In this document: positions 27,721-34,787 of the stretch, in pieces
Layout of the letters: each line of letters opens with the position of its first letter
Numbering within the stretch: position 1 is the first letter of the stretch
NCBI GenBank assembly: GCA_934149305.1
Contig: CAKPEF010000004.1
Coordinates: 46,606 to 110,605, forward strand
Direction of reading: 5' to 3'
Length of the DNA: 64,000 nucleotides
From: an uncultured Clostridia bacterium
Lineage (GTDB): Bacteria; Bacillota; Clostridia; TANB77; UBA1234
The notes under the pieces: generated by a model
Databases searched by the model: none
Seen by the model: the letters and a program-made list of their open reading frames with translations, nothing else
Told to the model about the DNA's origin: nothing
Program-made: the position numbers and the translations under genes

Positions 27721-27725
27721 AAAAA

Positions 27726-27763
27726 GTCCTATGCAAAACAAAATCTAGCATAGGACAATTTTT
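27726..27763. terminator. Bidirectional terminator
   Basis: GTCCTATGC (27726-27734) pairs with GCATAGGAC (27748-27756), A-run before and T-run after, between convergent genes. Confidence 0.85.
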
Positions 27764-27767
27764 AAAA

Positions 27768-28043
27768 TTAACGATATTTAGCATTGCTCTTCTCAGCAAT
27801 TTTAGAAAATCTCTTTTCATCGGCAGAAAAATCCTCAACATCAAAAAACTCTGTAAGAGAGCGACCTAAAGAAAGAGATAACTTCTCGATATTAACAATA
27901 GAAATATTTCTTTTGCCACCTTCAACAGAAGCGATGTAAGTTCTGTCAAGTCCGGCTTTTAAACCTAAAGCTTCTTGGCTAAGACCTGCATCTTTTCTTA
28001 AAGATCTGATTCTTTTTCCAACTAAAACCCTTATATCTTGCAT
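27768..28043 (-). CDS. XRE-family transcriptional regulator
   Basis: 91 residues. A Cro/C1-type helix-turn-helix occupies about residues 5-62: IRSLRKDAGLSQEALGLKAG and YIASVEGGKRNISIVNIEKL. The short C-terminal tail (EDFSADEKRFSKIAEK) has no effector domain. AAGGGGTG precedes the ATG. The DNA-binding type is common beside restriction systems and in housekeeping control; no partner is adjacent, and the gene lies outside the prophage boundary. Confidence 0.88.
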   Translation of the reverse strand: MQDIRVLVGKRIRSLRKDAGLSQEALGLKAGLDRTYIASVEGGKRNISIVNIEKLSLSLGRSLTEFFDVEDFSADEKRFSKIAEKSNAKYR

Positions 28044-28189
28044 ATTCTCACCCCTTAAGACAGAGAATATATGAGTGTGGTTTAAATATCAACGGACTAT
28101 AAGTCGAAAACGCGCAAAAAACAATAATAAAAAAGAAAAATGAAAACATGTACTCTCTAACGGTATAAGTAGTAATAGAAATAAAAAAT

Positions 28190-28319
28190 GTTACTATTCA
28201 GTCTTCAAAATAAAAAGTATATATCAAATGTAAATGTGTACTATAAAAATGTCGAGGAGCTTAGGTGTGCTCCATAAAAACATTACTAGTTATTATTTAC
28301 TTTAAGGCTGAATAATAAT
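28190..28319 (+). repeat. MITE-like palindromic element, copy E
   Basis: Left end GTTACTATTCAGTCTT (28190-28205) and right end AAGGCTGAATAATAAT (28304-28319). The core TATATATCAAATGTAAATGT, GAGGAGCTTAGG and TGTGCTCCATAAAAACATTA matches copies B and D. It lies between the XRE gene and the tRNA promoter; the remaining bases of the 28044-28399 gap hold that promoter and nothing else I can see. Confidence 0.8.
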
Positions 28320-28358
28320 CCAAAATAGCAAAAGAAAAGTAAAAATCTTCGAAAACAG

Positions 28359-28387
28359 TTGACAAAACATATCAATGTGAGTATACT
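28359..28387 (+). promoter_or_regulatory. Strong promoter of initiator tRNA-Met
   Basis: Perfect TTGACA (28359-28364) and TATACT (28382-28387), spacer 17, ending 12 bases before the tRNA. Confidence 0.85.
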
Positions 28388-28399
28388 ATAGTAGAACAT

Positions 28400-28475
28400 C
28401 GCGGGGTGGAGCAGTTGGCAGCTCGTCGGGCTCATAACCCGAAGGTCGCTGGTTCGAGTCCAGCCCCCGCAACCA
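28400..28475 (+). tRNA. Initiator tRNA-Met (CAT), prophage integration site
   Basis: 76 nt with encoded CCA. Initiator features: C1-A72 mismatch (acceptor CGCGGGG against CCCCGCA) and three G-C pairs at the base of the anticodon loop (GGG-CTCATAA-CCC). T-arm GCTGG-TTCGAGT-CCAGC. The prophage left junction lies in its 3' half; the copy at the right end (58091) differs. Confidence 0.97.
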
Positions 28476-28517
28476 AAAAAACGATAAAACCTTACAGGCA
28501 TATGGTTTGCAAGGTTT
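28435..28517 (+). other. attL: left copy of the 83-nt prophage-flanking repeat
   Basis: Runs from the anticodon stem of the tRNA through its 3' end and the terminator. Aligned without gaps to 58091-58173 it matches at 72 of 83 positions by my count, with a perfect block TAACCCGAAGGTCG at the start and a 20-base perfect block inside the terminator. Confidence 0.8.
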
Positions 28518-28526
28518 TATTTTTTT
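28486..28526 (+). terminator. Terminator of tRNA-Met
   Basis: AAAACCTT and AAGGTTTT pair around a 17-base loop and are followed by A and seven T. A diverged copy is part of attR. Confidence 0.8.
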
Positions 28527-28552
28527 GTCTTCTACCCTAAAATAAGTGGATT

Positions 28553-28572
28553 TGACAGTCATTTGACAGTCA
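28553..28572. promoter_or_regulatory. Putative integrase arm-type sites, left
   Basis: TGACAGTCA occurs at 28553-28561 and 28564-28572, start-to-start 11 bases. The same 9-mer, pairs again 11 apart, occurs just inside attR. Position next to the crossover region and near one helical turn fit arm binding by a tyrosine integrase. Confidence 0.5.
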
Positions 28573-28712
28573 CCGACACGGAAAATATGGAAGAGATGGA
28601 AAAATAGCAAAATTGAGTTTTGGAGTGAAAGGAAAAATTTTATATTTTTATTTGATAAATTTATTTACAAATTAAAATTGTTTTGCTACAATTATCGAGG
28701 AGGTAGAGAAAC

Positions 28713-29054
28713 ATGGAACATATTTTAAAATTACAACCTAAGTATTTTGATTTTATAGATTATGGAACAAAACGTATTGAATTGAGACTATATGATGAAA
28801 AAAGGCAAAAAATTAATGTTGGTGATACAATACTTTTTCAAAAAGAGCCAGAATTGGAAGAGACATTAAGAGTTAAAGTTGTTGGATTGCTTCGTTATAA
28901 TTCATTTGAAGAATTGTTTAATGATTTTGATATAAGTATGTTAGCAGATTCATCAATGACGAAAAAAGAGTTATTGACAGTGTTAGAAGAGTTTTATACA
29001 CCTGAAAAGCAAAAAACATATGGTGTTGTAGGAATAAGAATTGAAAAAATATAA
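28713..29054 (+). CDS. ASCH-domain protein
   Basis: 113 residues forming one ASCH domain: QPKYFDFIDYGTKRIELRLYD, then INVGDTILF, and YGVVGIRIEKI at the end. ASCH domains have a PUA-like fold expected to bind RNA or modified nucleotides; small ones are often phage or defence associated, and some hydrolyse N4-acetylcytidine. A basic/acidic pattern like KRIELRLYDEKR is usual for the family. GAGGAGG precedes the ATG. It is the first prophage gene, pointing inward, and convergent with a second ASCH protein. Role in the phage unknown. Confidence 0.85.
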   Translation: MEHILKLQPKYFDFIDYGTKRIELRLYDEKRQKINVGDTILFQKEPELEETLRVKVVGLLRYNSFEELFNDFDISMLADSSMTKKELLTVLEEFYTPEKQKTYGVVGIRIEKI

Positions 29055-29098
29055 AAATAATGCACCAAATTCGTTTGAATCTGGTGCATTATTTTTAT
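29055..29098. terminator. Bidirectional terminator between the two ASCH genes
   Basis: AATAATGCACCA pairs with TGGTGCATTATT, with T-run on both strands. Confidence 0.85.
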
Positions 29099-29102
29099 AT
29101 TC

Positions 29103-29930
29103 TCATACTAATTTGCCATTAAAGACAAGTTCATGGGAAGTGTTGTTATAATAGCCATCGCACATAGTTTGTGTGAGTTGCCACTCGTACTTTTTTATAA
29201 TGCTCTCAAACATCGAAAGCTTATAATCGGCTATTGTAATCAATGGCTTTGTTGTACCCAAGTACTTAAAAGATTCTTCAAGTAACAAGGTTGCTATACG
29301 GTTACCACGAAATTTTTCGAGTACCAGTATAGTACAAATTTTTTTCTCGTCCTCCTCCTTCTTTAAAAAAGCTACACCTGCAATTTCATTGTTTACAGAA
29401 CAAACAACGATCTCAGCTGTACCGAAAAAGACTCTTGGTATTTCTTTTGTCCAAAACCATTCGAAGTGTTTCGGGTAATCTGCACAAATAAAGTCAGTCA
29501 CTTCATATGCAGATTTTGCAACCTTACCAAAAAGAACGTGATTGTCAGTTATCTCACTGAGCTTGATGATTTTGGGAATCCCCTTTTGTTTCCGAAGTTC
29601 AAAAACATAAACTCCGAGAGATTCTTTGTCTTCGGGATAAATTTCTTGATACATGGCTAAAGCCTTATACTTGCTAACGCCAGGAATTGCTTTAGAAGAG
29701 TCTTCATTGTCAAGCATTTCGGGGAAATCGACATAACGGGTAACACGAATGACTTCAAATCTGACATTTGAATAATCCTTAAAGGTAATCGTATCGCCTT
29801 TTTGGACTCTTTTGATGTCAGGATAGCCAACTCTCACTTCAAGAGTCTTGACTCCTCTGTATATGAGATTGTAGTAGTCTTTTTTTATTCTCCAATTGAA
29901 GTTTCTAGCCACGATAATACATCCTTTCAT
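29103..29930 (-). CDS. ASCH-GNAT fusion protein
   Basis: Up to 275 residues. The N-terminal ~115 residues are an ASCH domain (YNLIYRGVKTLEVRVGYPD, VQKGDTITF, LGVYVFEL). The C-terminal half is a GNAT acetyltransferase (EIAGVAFLKKEED, then CTILVLEKFRGNRIATLLLE, the acetyl-CoA loop). A GTG at 29912, eight or nine bases after AAAGGATG, is a better start than the ATG at 29930, which has no binding site. Composition is less AT-rich than neighbours and it has an in-frame CGG, so it is probably recent cargo. Joining a nucleotide-binding fold to an acetyltransferase suggests modification of RNA or a nucleoside, but this is inference. Confidence 0.8.
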   Translation of the reverse strand: MKGCIIVARNFNWRIKKDYYNLIYRGVKTLEVRVGYPDIKRVQKGDTITFKDYSNVRFEVIRVTRYVDFPEMLDNEDSSKAIPGVSKYKALAMYQEIYPEDKESLGVYVFELRKQKGIPKIIKLSEITDNHVLFGKVAKSAYEVTDFICADYPKHFEWFWTKEIPRVFFGTAEIVVCSVNNEIAGVAFLKKEEDEKKICTILVLEKFRGNRIATLLLEESFKYLGTTKPLITIADYKLSMFESIIKKYEWQLTQTMCDGYYNNTSHELVFNGKLV

Positions 29931-30173
29931 TTTTTATTGATTAAATTCGATATTATTATACACAAATTATGTACACTTGTCAACATAATTCGTATATAAT
30001 TTTATAAATACAAAAAATAAAAATTATTAAAATTGCATACGTTCGATGGACTTGAAAAGTAGAAATATGATATAGTAATAACATAGATATATATAAGTGG
30101 GAGTAAAGCAATACAAAAATTAATTGAATTTAGCGAATATCCTATAAGATTTAAAAGGTTAAGGAGAATAAAA

Positions 30174-31466
30174 ATGGAAAACGAAGAAATAATTGAAGAG
30201 AAAAAAGTTTATACAGACAAAAAAGATTATCCCATAAGTACTATTAGAGAAATGTTTGATGATGGAGATATAATACCTCAGCCAGATTATCAAAGAGATT
30301 ATGTAATGGATGATAAAAAGGCTTCTAAATTGATAGAATCCATACTAATGGATATTCCAATACCAACCGTGTATTTTTGCGAAGAAATTGATTCAAGACT
30401 AAGTATTATTGATGGTCAGCAAAGACTAACATCAATAGTAAGATTCATGAAGAATGAATTTGCATTAACAGGACTTGAAGAATTGTCGAATTTCAATAAA
30501 AAGAAGTATAGTGATTTAGATAAAGTAAATCAAAGAAAATTAAAAAATTCTACTATAAGTTCAGTTACGCTAAAGAAAGAATCGCAAGAGTTAAAGTATG
30601 AAATTTTTGCAAGACTAAACCAGGGTTCAACAAGTTTGAAACCACAGGAACTAAGAAACTGTGTTTATAGAGGAAGCTTTAACAATATGCTTGAAGATAT
30701 AGCGAAAAGTAATAAAAACTTGCCAATATTATTTGTTACAGAAAATAAAAGAAAAATATATCAAGAAAATATATTAAGATTTTTTGCTTTAAAAAATTTT
30801 ATGGAATATAGTAGTTCAATTAAAAAGACTTTAAATACTTGCATGAGCAAAAACCAAAATGCAGATGAACAAGCAATTGAAGAATTTAAGAAGAAGTTTA
30901 ATTCAACAATAGACATAATAAAACAAGTTTTAGGTGATGATGCTTTTTGTGCTTATGACAGAGAGAAAAATACTATAATGAAAAAATTTAGTGGTTCGGT
31001 GTATGATTCAATTATTATTCCGTTTGCCATGTTTAACAATCATGATATTATGGTTCATGCAGACGAAATAAGAAAAGCAATTAATGATATAAAAAGCGGA
31101 GATGCAGAATATCAAGAATATACATATGCTGCCACAGGTTCTAAAAATAGAGTTATAGGAAGAATTACAAAGATATATTTGAAACTTCGTGAAATTATAG
31201 GAAAAGATGCGGATACTGGAATTAAAAGAATATATTCTAACAAAACCAAAGAAGAATTATTCTATCAAGGTTATATTTGCTCATATTGTGGTAATACAAT
31301 TTTAAGTATTGATGATGCAGAAGTTGATCATATGAAGCCATTTAGTTTAGGGGGAGAAACTACAACTGAAAATGCACAATTATTGCACAGACATTGCAAT
31401 AGAGAAAAGAATAATAATCTTCAAGAAGAAAATATGGAATTTGAGGATGATGAATCTGTAGAATAA
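30174..31466 (+). CDS. DUF262-HNH nuclease protein (GmrS/SspE-like)
   Basis: 430 residues. The N-terminal DUF262 domain (about residues 18-230) carries QPDYQRDYV and the nucleotide-binding/hydrolysing signature IIDGQQRLTS (about 80-89), plus EIFARLNQGSTSLKPQELRN. A helical middle follows. The C-terminal HNH domain has CSYCGN, VDHMKPFSLGG and NAQLLHRHCNREK (about 365-415), with the two Cys pairs of a zinc-bound HNH. DUF262 proteins with nuclease domains include the type IV enzyme GmrSD and SspE, which attack modified or unmodified phage DNA. A defence role as prophage cargo is likely by analogy. Composition matches the phage. AAGGAG precedes the ATG; a terminator follows. Confidence 0.85.
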   Translation: MENEEIIEEKKVYTDKKDYPISTIREMFDDGDIIPQPDYQRDYVMDDKKASKLIESILMDIPIPTVYFCEEIDSRLSIIDGQQRLTSIVRFMKNEFALTGLEELSNFNKKKYSDLDKVNQRKLKNSTISSVTLKKESQELKYEIFARLNQGSTSLKPQELRNCVYRGSFNNMLEDIAKSNKNLPILFVTENKRKIYQENILRFFALKNFMEYSSSIKKTLNTCMSKNQNADEQAIEEFKKKFNSTIDIIKQVLGDDAFCAYDREKNTIMKKFSGSVYDSIIIPFAMFNNHDIMVHADEIRKAINDIKSGDAEYQEYTYAATGSKNRVIGRITKIYLKLREIIGKDADTGIKRIYSNKTKEELFYQGYICSYCGNTILSIDDAEVDHMKPFSLGGETTTENAQLLHRHCNREKNNNLQEENMEFEDDESVE

Positions 31467-31471
31467 AACAA

Positions 31472-31506
31472 AACACAAGGGACTACACTATCCCTTGTGT
31501 TTTTTC
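31472..31506. terminator. Bidirectional terminator
   Basis: AACACAAGGGA (31472-31482) pairs with TCCCTTGTGTT (31491-31501), T-run on both sides, between the DUF262-HNH gene and the integrase; the left arm adjoins the integrase stop. Confidence 0.85.
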
Positions 31507-32652
31507 TATTGCCTCTCTTGTCATATTAGGAAGTACATGAGAATAAATTTCCATTGATGTTCTCATCTCACTATGTCCAAGAAGAGTTTGTGCAATTTTA
31601 GGATGAATACCATTTTCCAAAAGATTAGTTGCAAAGGTATGTCTTAAAGCATGAAACTTAACATATGGTATATCTAGACTCCTTAAAATTCTTGCATATC
31701 TTTTACGAACATTACTTTCATTTAATAAAGTTCCTGCCTCACTTAAAAAAACCATGTCAGGGAAAAATGATTCTTTATCCTCTACTTTTGGACAGAAGCT
31801 TCGTTGATTTAATTTATATCTCATAAGCATTTGAGCTGTTTCTTTTCTAATGGGGATAGCACGAATACTTGATTCGGTTTTTAAATCAGCTAAAGTAACA
31901 CCACTTCTATAACTTGTATGCTTTTCATCATCAAATTCATATTTCCACGATACCCCTTGATTAAGATGAATTTCAAGATTATTGAAATCAATATCATTCC
32001 ACTTTAAGCCAAGAAGTTCTCCCATTCGACAACCAGTAAGCAAAGCCATTTTTATAAGGATACCCATGGTATCATCTTTCAAATATTTTAATAACTTAAC
32101 TTGATTATCAGTAGAAATAACAGTTACTTTTGCTTTCTTGATAGCTGGTCGAGTCGTGTTATGTGCAGGATTAATTGTAATCAATCCTTCTTTTACTGCC
32201 TGATCCAAAGCAGGAGACAATACATTATGAATATGTTTTATAGAAGAGGGAGAAAGCCCTTTTTCAACACAACTGTTATATAAGCTTTGAATATGTGAAC
32301 TAGTAACATTTTTAAGTTTTACTTTACCAAGAGCAGGAACAATATAATCATTTATAACATATATATATCTGGAATAAGTATTAGGTCTTACTACATTTTT
32401 CTTATAAATTTTTAGCCAGTTCCAAATCCACTCCTCTAATGACATTTTTCCTGCATCAGCAAAAACATTTTTTGAAATATCCGATAAAGTATTTTTTAAT
32501 TTTTCGGCAACTTCTTGTCTAGTTTTTCCATAGTAGGTAACAAATTTACGAGAACCATCTTCTTTGTAGCCAACCTGAGCTTGAGCTGTCCACCTCCCAT
32601 CTTTTCTTTGAAATATACTACCTTCATTGTTGCCTCTTTTTCTCGCCACCAT
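31483..32652 (-). CDS. int: Tyrosine-type phage integrase
   Basis: 389 residues from the ATG six bases after AAAGGAG. The N-terminal arm-binding domain (NNEGSIFQRKDGRWTAQ) is of the AP2-like kind, followed by a SAM-like core-binding domain (about residues 65-165) and the catalytic domain. Catalytic residues: Arg in TGCRMGELLGL (about 206), His-x-x-Arg in HALRHTFA (about 334-337), His in LLGHSEM (about 360) and nucleophile Tyr in EIYSHVLP (about 370). It would recombine the tRNA-Met 3' region. Unusually, about 3 kb of cargo lies between the gene and attL. Confidence 0.95.
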   Translation of the reverse strand: MVARKRGNNEGSIFQRKDGRWTAQAQVGYKEDGSRKFVTYYGKTRQEVAEKLKNTLSDISKNVFADAGKMSLEEWIWNWLKIYKKNVVRPNTYSRYIYVINDYIVPALGKVKLKNVTSSHIQSLYNSCVEKGLSPSSIKHIHNVLSPALDQAVKEGLITINPAHNTTRPAIKKAKVTVISTDNQVKLLKYLKDDTMGILIKMALLTGCRMGELLGLKWNDIDFNNLEIHLNQGVSWKYEFDDEKHTSYRSGVTLADLKTESSIRAIPIRKETAQMLMRYKLNQRSFCPKVEDKESFFPDMVFLSEAGTLLNESNVRKRYARILRSLDIPYVKFHALRHTFATNLLENGIHPKIAQTLLGHSEMRTSMEIYSHVLPNMTREAIEKTQGIV

Positions 32653-32732
32653 AATCAACTCCTTTCAAAAAGAACATCAGTTCTTGTACGGTGCTTTTAA
32701 AAACAATGCCGAAGCATTGTTCTTGATTTGTT

Positions 32733-33206
32733 TTATACAATTTCCAAATTATAAACTTTTAATGCATCAGCCATGAACTCATTTGTCACTTCAAAAGCAT
32801 CTGCCAAAGCTTCAATATAAATACATGGTAAATCTTTCATGACTTTTAATAACTTATCACGAGGGACTAATCTTTCAACTGCTTTCTTCTTTGCTTTTAA
32901 TTCATTACGTTCCCTAGTGGTTTTATTTAATAATGAATTTGAAAAAGAATCGCTTGGAATAATACCAACTTCATAATGAGCTCGTTCTTCTTCTAACACG
33001 CATAATTCTTCTCGTTCTGAAGATAGAGCTTTATAATTAACAGCAATCCAGCATTCATGTTTAGGATCAGAATCAATTGATGTTAATGCCTTAACTGTTT
33101 TAAGAAATGGAGCATCAACTAATCTGATATCTTCTCTGCTATATAAATAATCATATACTTTTTCTAATTGCTTATTCTTATTTAAAATGGTAATCCCCTC
33201 CTCCAT
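32733..33206 (-). CDS. ImmA/IrrE-like protein with atypical metal motif
   Basis: 157 residues. The fragment LEEERAHYEVGI sits where ImmA-type proteases have HExxH, giving E-E-R-A-H, with a downstream RERNELKAKKKAVERLVP as in phage ImmA proteins. ImmA cleaves the adjacent repressor in ICEBs1. Here the first His is Glu, a variant frequent in phage homologues, so activity is uncertain. GGAGGAGGGG lies inside codons 1-4 of the ATG frame, with no site before the ATG, so translation may begin at a rare ATT codon downstream. It is directly after the repressor gene on the same strand. Confidence 0.7.
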   Translation of the reverse strand: MEEGITILNKNKQLEKVYDYLYSREDIRLVDAPFLKTVKALTSIDSDPKHECWIAVNYKALSSEREELCVLEEERAHYEVGIIPSDSFSNSLLNKTTRERNELKAKKKAVERLVPRDKLLKVMKDLPCIYIEALADAFEVTNEFMADALKVYNLEIV

Positions 33207-33251
33207 ATATATAACCTATAAAATGCCTCAAAAGGGACAAAAATTCAAAAC

Positions 33252-33644
33252 TTATTTATTTTCTTTTTTAAGCTTTTCTTGTTGAAGCCTAAATTCAATG
33301 AAATTAGAAATATCATCTTGAACATCCTTAGACCAATTGCCAATATCGGCATCAGTTAAATTAGAGAAACAAGCTATGGCTTGTAATGGCTTCCTTATAT
33401 TTATTTTTCCTATTAAATAATCAACAGGAACATCAAAAAAATCCGAATAAGCTTTTAAAACTTTTAGATCAGGCATTCTAGCTGAACATTCATATGAACT
33501 AATAGCACTTCTAGAATAGCCTAAGAAATTACCAAGAGCCTCAAGAGTTAAACCTCTTTCCTGCCTTAGTTCACGAGCTCTTTTAGCAAATATTTTTAGA
33601 CTTTCCTGAGAAATTGCTTCAGTCTCTTTTCTAAAATTACTCAT
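33252..33644 (-). CDS. CI-type phage repressor (XRE family)
   Basis: 130 residues with an N-terminal helix-turn-helix (about residues 17-75: LRQERGLTLEALGNFLGYSR, SAISSYECSARMPDLKVLKAY, VPVDYLIGK) and a helical C-terminal part. Its position, divergent from a Cro-like gene with palindromic sites between them, and the ImmA-like gene downstream fit the lysogeny repressor. AAGGTG precedes the ATG. Confidence 0.88.
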   Translation of the reverse strand: MSNFRKETEAISQESLKIFAKRARELRQERGLTLEALGNFLGYSRSAISSYECSARMPDLKVLKAYSDFFDVPVDYLIGKINIRKPLQAIACFSNLTDADIGNWSKDVQDDISNFIEFRLQQEKLKKENK

Positions 33645-33676
33645 ACACTAATCACCTTCCTACGATGATAAGTTTA

Positions 33677-33783
33677 CCACTTAGAGTGGAACTTGTCAAG
33701 TCCAAAGTATGATAAAATAAGTATTTCTTTATTTTCACTAACTCTACATTTCAAAAACTATTGTAATTATCCACGGAGAGTGG
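33677..33783. promoter_or_regulatory. Operator region between repressor and Cro-like gene
   Basis: Two 13-bp palindromes with consensus CCACNNAGAGTGG: CCACTTAGAGTGG at 33677-33689, beside the repressor start, and CCACGGAGAGTGG at 33771-33783, before the Cro-like gene. A third perfect copy (CCACAGAGAGTGG) lies at 34125-34137 and a degenerate one (CTACAAAGCGTGG) at 34075-34087. They are the likely binding sites of the repressor and/or Cro-like protein. Confidence 0.7.
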
Positions 33784-33818
33784 TAAGATTATAACGTACT
33801 AAAGAAAGGAGAAAAAAT

Positions 33819-34070
33819 ATGGAAAATACAGAACAAAAACAAAGAAAAAGAATTAGAAAATATGATAAAAGAACCAAGGATATACTTTTGAGAGAATATC
33901 GTGAAAATATGTCACTCACACAAAATGAGCTTGGTAAATTGGTTGGGGTTGATGCAAGGACAATATCAGCTTATGAACTTGGAGTTAGAAAACCATCAAT
34001 GAAAATAGCAATGAAATTAACTAAAGTTTTAAATGCAAAATTAGATGAAATATTCCCAGAAACCGATTAA
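33819..34070 (+). CDS. Cro-like XRE regulator
   Basis: 83 residues, basic N-terminus (KQRKRIRKYDKRTKD) then a helix-turn-helix (about 24-78): YRENMSLTQNELGKLVGVDA and TISAYELGVRKPSMKIAMKL, ending DEIFPE. AAAGGAG precedes the ATG. It is the first early gene and is divergent from the repressor; operators lie on both sides, which suggests it also controls what follows. Confidence 0.88.
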   Translation: MENTEQKQRKRIRKYDKRTKDILLREYRENMSLTQNELGKLVGVDARTISAYELGVRKPSMKIAMKLTKVLNAKLDEIFPETD

Positions 34071-34124
34071 ATTTCTACAAAGCGTGGTAAAAAGCAAATG
34101 TTTTATTTTTTTTGAAATGCCGTT

Positions 34125-34137
34125 CCACAGAGAGTGG
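34125..34137. promoter_or_regulatory. Third operator palindrome
   Basis: CCACAGAGAGTGG, the same 13-bp palindrome as at 33677 and 33771, located 24 bases before the start of the excisionase-like gene. A weaker copy is at 34075-34087. Confidence 0.65.
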
Positions 34138-34161
34138 CAAAATACGAAAGGATGTGATGAA

Positions 34162-34395
34162 ATGAATACTAAAGTTGGAGTACAAACAGAGCTAGAAACA
34201 GAATGGCAGGATATGCCTTTATATATGGGTTATGCAGATATAAAAAAGCTAGGTTTTAAAAAAACACAAATATATCAATGGTTTCACAGTGCAGACTTTC
34301 CACCTATGCTTCGAAAAGATGCAAAAAAAGTAAACAAATATAAATTAAAGCAATGGCTCGAAGAAAGAGAGGAAAAAGCAGATGAGGTATGGTAA
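34162..34395 (+). CDS. Excisionase/MerR-like DNA-binding protein
   Basis: 77 residues from the ATG at 34162, about 11 bases after AAAGGATG; longer forms would lack a binding site. YADIKKLGFKKTQIYQWFHS and FPPMLRKDAKKVNKYKLKQWLEE form a winged helix like those of excisionases and helix-turn-helix domain 17 proteins. An excisionase or early regulator is likely. Its end overlaps the next gene by 14 bases. Confidence 0.65.
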   Translation: MNTKVGVQTELETEWQDMPLYMGYADIKKLGFKKTQIYQWFHSADFPPMLRKDAKKVNKYKLKQWLEEREEKADEVW

Positions 34396-34648
34396 AAATA
34401 TAATTCTTGTAATTTTATTAGTAATACTTTTATTAATTCTTCGAGGAGATACAAAAGAAGAAAAATATGAATTAAAAGATATAGTTGTTTGCAAGAATGA
34501 TACGATATGGAAAATTGCTTGCGAAAATAATCCAGCCAATAAAGATATTAGAGAGATGGTTTATTTCATTGAGTTAGATAACAATATTACTCCAGGAAAT
34601 TTATATCCAGGACAAATAGTTAAAGTTAGAATTTACGAATCGAGGTAG
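34382..34648 (+). CDS. Small membrane protein with LysM-like domain (YneA-like layout)
   Basis: 88 residues. A membrane anchor (about residues 6-21, NIILVILLVILLLILRG) is followed by a LysM-like domain (about 32-86: VVCKNDTIWKIACEN, NITPGNLYPGQIVKVRIYE). This layout resembles YneA, the SOS-induced division inhibitor of Firmicutes, which also is a short anchor plus LysM. A phage copy could delay host division; this is inference. It overlaps the upstream gene. Confidence 0.6.
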   Translation: MRYGKNIILVILLVILLLILRGDTKEEKYELKDIVVCKNDTIWKIACENNPANKDIREMVYFIELDNNITPGNLYPGQIVKVRIYESR

Positions 34649-34650
34649 CA

Positions 34651-34713
34651 ATGAATAGAAGAATAAAAAAAGCTGATATGTTAAGCCGTCAAACTAAAAC
34701 ATATCAACTGTAA
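34651..34713 (+). CDS. Possible 20-residue peptide
   Basis: ATG follows GAGGTAGCA directly downstream of the LysM-like gene. The peptide is MNRRIKKADMLSRQTKTYQL, basic and short. Binding-site spacing is only four bases, so chance is quite possible; listed because the 130-base gap holds nothing else. Confidence 0.2.
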   Translation: MNRRIKKADMLSRQTKTYQL

Positions 34714-34787
34714 AAATTGCCTTTTAAAACAATTTCTATTTTCATTATACCTTGAAATTAATACAAAAGTAAAGGAATGTGATAAAT

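Noticed and set aside
27768..28043. XRE regulator as part of the prophage
   Set aside because: It lies left of the tRNA-Met target and shares a terminator with the chromosomal operon.
28386..28610. Minus-strand ORFs over tRNA-Met containing LDSNQRPSGYEPDELP
   Set aside because: This is the well-known spurious translation of the antisense strand of a tRNA gene.
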